Assembly (NCBI RefSeq): GCF_900109045.1
Contig: NZ_FNYL01000001.1
Span: 787,913-851,912, forward strand
Length of the DNA: 64,000 bases
Reading direction: 5' to 3'
Origin: Dyadobacter sp. SG02
Lineage (GTDB): Bacteria; Bacteroidota; Bacteroidia; Cytophagales; Spirosomataceae
Part shown: positions 58,924 through 64,000 of the stretch, one piece after another
Layout of the letters: each line of letters opens with the position of its first letter
Numbering within the stretch: position 1 is the first letter of the stretch
Notes under the pieces: model-generated
Seen by the model: the letters and a program-made list of their open reading frames with translations, nothing else
Databases searched by the model: none
What the model was told of the DNA's origin: nothing
Position numbers and translations under genes: made by a program

Positions 58924-60870
58924 ATGATCGCGATTACCAACCTCAGCTATTTCCTGGGCGACCGTGCATTGTACGACGGCGCCTCACTACATATCAAGCC
59001 AAAACAAAAGATCGGACTCATCGGACTGAACGGTACCGGTAAGTCTACCCTATTGCGCATGATCAACGGAGAGTTTCAGCCCGACGGCGGCTCGATCTCC
59101 AAAGCGGGCGACTGTACGATCGGCTTTCTGAACCAGGATTTGCTTTCGTACCAAACCGAGGATTCGATCCTTTCGGTAGCTATGCAAGCATTTGAAAGAC
59201 AGAATGTTCTGCAAGTGCAAATGGACAAAATCCTGCATGACATGGAGCATGATTATACGGACGACCTGGTAGACAAGCTCGCCCGCGTGCAAGACGAATT
59301 CGAAGCATTGGACGGCTATTCCGTACAATCCAAGGCAGAGGCGATTCTGGAAGGCCTTGGCTTTTCGACGGCCGATCTGAACCTGCCCTTGCGCCAGTTC
59401 TCGGGAGGATGGCGGATGCGCGTAATGCTCGCGAAACTGCTTTTGCAAAAGCCTGCACTCCTAATGCTCGATGAGCCTACCAACCACTTGGACCTTCCGT
59501 CCATTCAATGGGTAGAAAAATATACGCAGAGTTACGAAGGAGCTGTGATCGTCGTTTCCCACGACCGCCAGTTCCTCGACAATACGATTGATACGACTGT
59601 GGAAGTTTCAGGCGGTAAACTCAACTATTACGCCGGAAATTATTCCTACTATTTGGAAGAAAAGGCGCTCCGCAACGATATCCAGCGCGGTGCTTACGAA
59701 AACCAGCAGGCCAAAATCCGCCAAACGGAGCGCTTTATCGAGCGTTTTAAAGCGAAAGCGACTAAGTCTCGCCAGGTGCAAAGCCGCGTGAAAGCGCTGG
59801 ACAGAATGGATGTGGTGGATGAAGTTCTGGATGAGAATGCGAAAGTGCATTTCCGCTTCCAGTTCACCACGCAACCTGGCCGCCACGTCTTTCAGTTGGA
59901 GGATGCTTCGAAGGCTTACGGCGACAAAGTGATCCTCGACGCGACCAATATCAGCATGGAGCGTGGTGATAAGATCGCATTGATTGGTGCCAATGGTCGT
60001 GGTAAATCCACCGTCCTCCGCATTGTGGCCGGTACCGAGCCTATTGATGGGAAAAGGAGATTGGGACACAATGTATCGTTTACATTCTACGCCCAGCACC
60101 AGCTCGAATCCCTCAATGTGGCGCATAACCTCATTGAGGAGTTGAAATATGCCAACCCGACGAAAACCGAAACTGAATTACGGACCGTGTTGGGCTGCTT
60201 CCTTTTTACAGGGGATGATGTTTTTAAGAAGATCAAGGTGCTTTCCGGGGGTGAGAAATCGCGGGTTGCATTGGCAAAGGTATTGCTTTCGCAAGCCAAC
60301 TTCCTGCTGCTCGATGAGCCCACCAACCACTTGGATATGCAGTCGGTCAATATCCTCATCCAGGCCTTGCAGCAATATGAAGGCAGCTACATCGTCGTTT
60401 CCCACGACCGCTATTTTGTAGAGAACATCGCGAACAAGATCTGGTATATTGAAGATCATCAGATCAAGGAATATCCGGGAACTTACGAGGAGTACGAAAT
60501 TTGGGTGGAAGAGCGTGGATTGCAGTCGGCTGTGAGCGAAAAAGTACAGGTAAGCAGCGCCCCGCCGCAGAAGAATCAGCCGACGCCTGCCAATCAGAAT
60601 AAAAACAATGGCAAGCCTCAATCGAACGAAGATGCTCAGAAGCTGAAAAAGGCCAGAAAGCAGATCGAGGAGCTGGAAGATACCATTAACAACCTGGAAG
60701 TAAGAAAAGCGGAGACCGAAGGCAAACTCGCTGATCCTGCGATTTACAATGACCCGGTTGCGTTAGCCGAGCTGAACCGGTTTTACGCGGATATCAAGCA
60801 GAAGCTGGAACAGAGCACGGAGGATTGGGAAAATCTGATGCTGGAAGTGGAGGAGCTTTCGGGGAAATAG
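58924..60870 (+). CDS. ABC-F family ATPase (ribosome-associated type)
   Basis: 648 aa with two ABC domains and no membrane segments. First domain: Walker A GLNGTGKST, signature RQFSGGWRMRVMLAKL, Walker B LLMLDEPTNHLD. An ABC-F interdomain linker (about 240-320, basic and helical: RQTERFIERFKAKATKSRQVQSRVKALDRM) follows. Second domain: GANGRGKST, LSGGEKSRVALAKVL, LLLDEPTNHLD. The C-terminal tail is a long coiled coil (about 560-640, KLKKARKQIEELEDTINNLEVRKAETEGKL). ABC-F proteins bind the ribosomal E site and act in translation; Uup/YdiF-like subgroup likely. Not a transporter. Confidence 0.93.
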   Translation: MIAITNLSYFLGDRALYDGASLHIKPKQKIGLIGLNGTGKSTLLRMINGEFQPDGGSISKAGDCTIGFLNQDLLSYQTEDSILSVAMQAFERQNVLQVQMDKILHDMEHDYTDDLVDKLARVQDEFEALDGYSVQSKAEAILEGLGFSTADLNLPLRQFSGGWRMRVMLAKLLLQKPALLMLDEPTNHLDLPSIQWVEKYTQSYEGAVIVVSHDRQFLDNTIDTTVEVSGGKLNYYAGNYSYYLEEKALRNDIQRGAYENQQAKIRQTERFIERFKAKATKSRQVQSRVKALDRMDVVDEVLDENAKVHFRFQFTTQPGRHVFQLEDASKAYGDKVILDATNISMERGDKIALIGANGRGKSTVLRIVAGTEPIDGKRRLGHNVSFTFYAQHQLESLNVAHNLIEELKYANPTKTETELRTVLGCFLFTGDDVFKKIKVLSGGEKSRVALAKVLLSQANFLLLDEPTNHLDMQSVNILIQALQQYEGSYIVVSHDRYFVENIANKIWYIEDHQIKEYPGTYEEYEIWVEERGLQSAVSEKVQVSSAPPQKNQPTPANQNKNNGKPQSNEDAQKLKKARKQIEELEDTINNLEVRKAETEGKLADPAIYNDPVALAELNRFYADIKQKLEQSTEDWENLMLEVEELSGK

Positions 60871-60880
60871 TAAAAATGTT

Positions 60881-60908
60881 AAAGGGAGCTGGGTGGCTCC
60901 CTTTTTTT
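60881..60908 (+). terminator. Intrinsic terminator after the ABC-F gene
   Basis: AAAGGGAGC / GCTCCCTTT stem with a 6-nt loop, then seven T. It also faces the convergent Uma2 gene, with an A-run on that side. Confidence 0.85.
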
Positions 60909-60909
60909 G

Positions 60910-61488
60910 TCAACCCAAATCTTCAATTTGCGCGTAGACGTCTGCCATTGTTAATGTTAGCCCGATATGGCTAATTTCAATACTGCCTTCCAGATCAGCC
61001 GCTTCCGACGCCAGGGTCCACTTACCATTGCTTCCTTTTCGGTACACCTCAGCCCGGATCTCCTGAGAATCGATCAGTACATATTCTGCGAGTGTCCGAA
61101 GGCTCCGGTACAGATGAAATTTCTTTCCCTGGTCATAACCTTCTGTGCTGGGTGAAAGTACCTCGATAATCACCGAAGGATTGAGCAATGTGTCAAATTC
61201 CTTATCCCGAAACTCCGGTTTATCGCAGACGATCAACAGATCGGGATAGGTATACAGCGTATTTTCCGGAATATGGACACGCATATCACGGGAAAAGCTT
61301 TGGCAGGACTTCCCTTTAAGGAAACCACCAATCTCAATCGACAAATTCTCCGTAATCCGGTTGTGATACCGGCTGGCTCCCGACATCGCAAAAATCTCCC
61401 CACGATAGTACTCGCTCTTGTACTCCGCGGCGCGTTCCAGTTCAAGATATTCCTGTTCCGTGTACATTTTGATCGCTACTGCTGTCAT
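60910..61488 (-). CDS. Uma2-family (DUF820) endonuclease-fold protein
   Basis: 192 aa from the ATG at 61488 (MTAVAIKMYTEQEYLELERA); the longer frame to 61500 adds four residues. PD-(D/E)XK-like Uma2 signature: EYKSEYYRGEIFAMSGASRYHNRI, CQSFSRDMRVHIPENTLYTYPDLLIVCDKPE (catalytic Asp), LLNPSVIIEVLSPSTEGYDQGKKFHLYRS (catalytic E-x-L) and EYVLIDSQE. The family is abundant in Cyanobacteria and Bacteroidota, often in multiple copies; function is not settled, though nuclease or restriction-like roles are suggested. It stands alone here. Confidence 0.85.
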   Translation of the reverse strand: MTAVAIKMYTEQEYLELERAAEYKSEYYRGEIFAMSGASRYHNRITENLSIEIGGFLKGKSCQSFSRDMRVHIPENTLYTYPDLLIVCDKPEFRDKEFDTLLNPSVIIEVLSPSTEGYDQGKKFHLYRSLRTLAEYVLIDSQEIRAEVYRKGSNGKWTLASEAADLEGSIEISHIGLTLTMADVYAQIEDLG

Positions 61489-61585
61489 GGTTCTAATCAA
61501 AAATAGTTAATAATGTTCAAATCACCTTTTCCAAACTCTATGTACCTTACAGTAAAAAGTTACGTTTCCATTTAAAAATCCCGAG

Positions 61586-62866
61586 ATGCGTTTAGTACTG
61601 CTGATAGCCCTTTTTCTCTTTTGCACACACGCTTACGCGCAGCCGCAAGGGCTTCGCCTGGAAGATTTTATTTATCAGGACAAAATCAAGACCGTGCTGT
61701 TGTACCCGGCCCTGGACGATCCTGAAAACCCTACCCGTCTGCTCACGCCCCCCATTACGCCGCTGGGTAATCCCGCGCCGCTGGTGCTGGAATTTGACGA
61801 CATGACCGGCCAACCCGAGGGTTACCGCGCAAAAATCATCCATTGCAATGCCGATTGGACCAAATCCAATCTGAACGATATTGAATTCACCTACGAGTTC
61901 AATGAATATCCGATCAATACCTACGACCAGTCGTTCAGCACCAAGGTGCCTTACACGCATTACCGATTAGAGTTGCCCAAATTGAAGTTGCCAGGGAATT
62001 ATGTAATCTATGTGTTTTCCGACCGAGACAGAAAACTAATGTGCAGCCGGCGCTTTATGCATTATCAACCGCGCGTGAACATCACTGCACAAGCCCGCTT
62101 TTCCCAGGGGATCGAGCAGCAGTTCTCGGACCAGCAGATCGATTTTTCGGTGGATTACAAAGGCTATCAGCTCAATGCACCGCAAACTGATTTGAAAGTG
62201 GTTATCCGCAAGAACTTCCGCTGGGACCAGGCCAAGACGAATTATAAACCGACCAACGTACGCCCGTTTGATCAGCTTCTTGAATACACCTTTTTCGATC
62301 TCGAAAACACTTTCCAGGGAGGAAATGAATTTCGTTACTTCGACAGTCGCTCGCTTACCGGTCGTGGTTACGGCGTAAATGAGATCGAGCGGACGGACGA
62401 GTTCACAAAGCTCTTTCTATTCCCCGACAAGTCGCGAGCGCATGTACCTTACATACAAATCGACGATTTTAACGGCCAATACATCGTTGATCAGCGTGAA
62501 TCGGGTCGCGGAAGCGTCGAGGCCGATTACACGCCGGTGGTATTTACATTAAAAACAGAGGAGGAGCCCGGCGCCACATATTATGTAAATGGCGCTTTCA
62601 ACCTTTGGCAACTGACTGACCGCAACAAAATGACTTACGATGCCACAGCACAGGCATACCAGGTCGAAATGATGATGAAACAGGGGGTTATCAACTATGA
62701 CTACACCGTGGTTAAAGGCAATCAGAAGCCTGATGAGTCTTCTATTGAAGGAAATTTCGCCGCTACCGAGAACGACTACGATATATTGATCTACCACCGT
62801 CCGCCTGCCAGCCGTGCCGACCTGCTTGTCGGCTACCGCACTGTGGAATGGAACCGGCGGCGTTAA
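61586..62866 (+). CDS. Type IX secretion system plug protein (DUF5103)
   Basis: 426 aa. Signal peptide (MRLVLLIALFLFCTHAYAQ), then GLRLEDFIYQDKIKTVLLYP, the N-terminal region of the DUF5103/T9SS plug family, with NADWTKSNLNDIEFTYEFNEYPINTYDQSFSTKVPYTHYRLELPKLKLPGNYVIYVF. In T9SS the plug protein closes the periplasmic side of the SprA-type translocon barrel when the PorV shuttle is absent. It agrees with the T9SS sorting domain on a DUF4331 protein in this window. A small conserved gene follows 12 nt downstream. Confidence 0.88.
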   Translation: MRLVLLIALFLFCTHAYAQPQGLRLEDFIYQDKIKTVLLYPALDDPENPTRLLTPPITPLGNPAPLVLEFDDMTGQPEGYRAKIIHCNADWTKSNLNDIEFTYEFNEYPINTYDQSFSTKVPYTHYRLELPKLKLPGNYVIYVFSDRDRKLMCSRRFMHYQPRVNITAQARFSQGIEQQFSDQQIDFSVDYKGYQLNAPQTDLKVVIRKNFRWDQAKTNYKPTNVRPFDQLLEYTFFDLENTFQGGNEFRYFDSRSLTGRGYGVNEIERTDEFTKLFLFPDKSRAHVPYIQIDDFNGQYIVDQRESGRGSVEADYTPVVFTLKTEEEPGATYYVNGAFNLWQLTDRNKMTYDATAQAYQVEMMMKQGVINYDYTVVKGNQKPDESSIEGNFAATENDYDILIYHRPPASRADLLVGYRTVEWNRRR

Positions 62867-62878
62867 CCACTTAACGTT

Positions 62879-63274
62879 ATGAAATCATCAGCAGACAGCG
62901 TCTACCTCACCACTAACCTCTCAATCACCAACAACGAGAATTACATCGTCGATTGCCTGGTGGATCATGATGAAATGCCTGTCAATTTTGAGGCAAGCCA
63001 CGTGATCAGTTTCTACATGCAAACCGACCTTTACCTGGTCCTATATTTCCCGCAGCTGGACGACCGAGGCTTTCAGATGTATATTGTTGAGGATTTCTCG
63101 AAGAATATAGACGATCTGGTGTTTCTGCGCGAAATGTTTATGCAGCTGATCAATGAAGGACACAATCCGGAGATTTTAAAGAAAGCGCATTACAAAGTCG
63201 ATACCATTCTGCATATGGCCAAAACGCTTCGAGCAGTCATCCACAAGGACGCTCCGGACTATTATGAGGATTAA
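62879..63274 (+). CDS. Conserved hypothetical protein downstream of the T9SS plug gene
   Basis: 131 aa without signal peptide or transmembrane helix. The chain alternates strand-like segments (VYLTTNLSITNNENYIVDCLVDHDEMPVNFEASHVISFYMQTDLYLVLYFPQLDDRGFQMYIVEDF) with a C-terminal helical part (DDLVFLREMFMQLINEGHNPEILKKAHYKVDTILHMAKTLRAVI). I do not recognise a family. It starts 12 nt after the plug gene stop codon and is followed by a terminator, so it is probably co-transcribed with the plug gene. Confidence 0.75.
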   Translation: MKSSADSVYLTTNLSITNNENYIVDCLVDHDEMPVNFEASHVISFYMQTDLYLVLYFPQLDDRGFQMYIVEDFSKNIDDLVFLREMFMQLINEGHNPEILKKAHYKVDTILHMAKTLRAVIHKDAPDYYED

Positions 63275-63284
63275 TTAATAACAC

Positions 63285-63309
63285 AAAGAGCGGCACGAGG
63301 CCGCTCTTT
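63285..63309. terminator. Bidirectional hairpin between hypothetical and ychF genes
   Basis: AAAGAGCGG and CCGCTCTTT arms around a 7-nt loop between convergent genes. Confidence 0.8.
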
Positions 63310-63335
63310 CTATATCTGAATGACGTTGGCAAGCA

Positions 63336-64000
63336 CTACACGTTGAAACGGAAGTGCATAATGTCGCCGTCTGCAACCACGTATTCTTTTCCTTCCACAG
63401 CCATTTTACCAGCTTCTTTCACAGCAGGCTCTGTCTTATACTGCTCGTAATCGGCAATTTTAATCACCTCCGCACGGATAAAACCCTTTTCAAAGTCGCT
63501 GTGGATTACACCCGCGGCCTGCGGCGCCTTCCATCCTTTCACAATTGTCCATGCGCGTACTTCTTTTACACCGGCCGTGAAATAGGTAATGAGGTTCAAA
63601 AGCGCATAAGATGCTTTGATCAGCTTGCTCAAACCTGATTCCTCCAATCCGTATTCGCCGAGGAACATTTCATGCTCTTCCGGGTCTTCTATTTCCGATA
63701 TCTGAGATTCGATGGCTGCGCAAAGTACGATTACGTCCGCTCCCTCGTGCTTTACGGCTTCGCGGAGCTTTTCAGAATACTCATTGCCCGTCAGCATCGA
63801 ACCTTCATCCACGTTAGCCACATAAAGTACCGGCTTCGCTGTCAGCAATTGCAGGTCGCCGATAACGGATTCTTTCGTTTCCGCATCGATCTCAACGGCC
63901 CTGGCGTTTTTACCTTCTTCCAGCGTAGATTTATATTTTTTCAGCCATTCGAGTTCCGCTTTCGCTTTCGCATCGCCCGCGCGGGCACCTTTTTCCGTCT
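63336..64000 (-). CDS. ychF: Redox-regulated ATPase YchF (3' part, cut by window edge)
   Basis: The frame is open from 64000 to the stop at 63336 (about 221 codons). Visible: EKGARAGDAKAKAELEWLKKYKSTLEEGKNARAV (coiled-coil), LLTAKPVLYVANVDEGSM (the ATP-specific NxxE-type position of YchF replaces the GTPase NKxD), GLEESGLSKLIKASYALLNLITYFTAGVKEVRAWTIVKGWKAPQAAGVIHSDFEKGFIRAEVI and the C-terminal TGS domain ending VADGDIMHFRFNV. YchF/OLA1 is an OBG-family ATPase that binds ribosomes. The P-loop is outside the window. Confidence 0.95.
   Translation of the reverse strand, partial: TEKGARAGDAKAKAELEWLKKYKSTLEEGKNARAVEIDAETKESVIGDLQLLTAKPVLYVANVDEGSMLTGNEYSEKLREAVKHEGADVIVLCAAIESQISEIEDPEEHEMFLGEYGLEESGLSKLIKASYALLNLITYFTAGVKEVRAWTIVKGWKAPQAAGVIHSDFEKGFIRAEVIKIADYEQYKTEPAVKEAGKMAVEGKEYVVADGDIMHFRFNV

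Overview
The window looks like a piece of a Bacteroidota chromosome of the order Cytophagales, most like Dyadobacter or a close relative (inference from gene content and a GC content near 50%). The evidence is a SusC/SusD pair, T9SS parts (a C-terminal sorting domain and a T9SS plug protein), TonB receptors with carboxypeptidase-like N-terminal domains, several TAnnTTTG-type -7 promoter boxes and a near absence of Shine-Dalgarno sequences. No rRNA, tRNA, CRISPR array, prophage or complete insertion sequence was seen.

Layout. 1-3.8 kb: thiE (cut by the window edge) and thiM for thiamine salvage, a HAD phosphatase, an orphan sensor kinase and a small lipoprotein. 3.8-7.9 kb: an amino-acid permease, a secreted PI-PLC/GDPD-like phosphodiesterase and an ethanolamine permease. 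7.9-15.7 kb: a minus-strand block of two DUF4331 paralogues, a TPR lipoprotein and a TonB receptor with a histidine-rich plug, divergent from a LytTR response regulator (16.3 kb). This block is the best candidate for an undescribed system. 17.5-22 kb: a NamZ-type muramidase, a PA0069-family radical SAM protein, an M42 aminopeptidase, a small HExxH-like-fold protein and greA with a terminator-bearing leader. 22.3-26.5 kb: fmt, a decayed REP-associated transposase, folA, an esterase and hslU. 26.7-33.8 kb: a GH92 mannosidase, a cytochrome c, a TonB siderophore receptor, a gluconokinase and a small membrane protein. 33.9-39.7 kb: a metallophosphoesterase, DinB protein, glycosyltransferase, PgeF, histone-H1-like protein, TrmH-family methyltransferase and a LuxR-type response regulator.

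40-50.8 kb is a surface-polysaccharide region on mixed strands: a FemAB/GNAT-like protein, WecB epimerase, Wzx-like flippase, UDP-sugar dehydrogenase, three glycosyltransferases and three methyltransferases. A pair of near-identical dyad sites about seven helical turns apart lies upstream of the dehydrogenase. 50.8-57.9 kb is a four-gene minus-strand operon, SusC-SusD-zinc metallohydrolase lipoprotein-DUF4302 lipoprotein, that looks like an import machine for a peptide- or protein-linked substrate. 58.2-64 kb: a siroheme synthase, an ABC-F ATPase, a Uma2 nuclease-fold protein, a T9SS plug protein, a conserved hypothetical protein and the 3' part of ychF.

Intergenic DNA holds several separate palindromic or tandem repeat families and many strong hairpin terminators, a few of which overlap stop codons. 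Start codons were moved inward from the longest reading frame where signal peptides, family alignments or promoter boxes required it.
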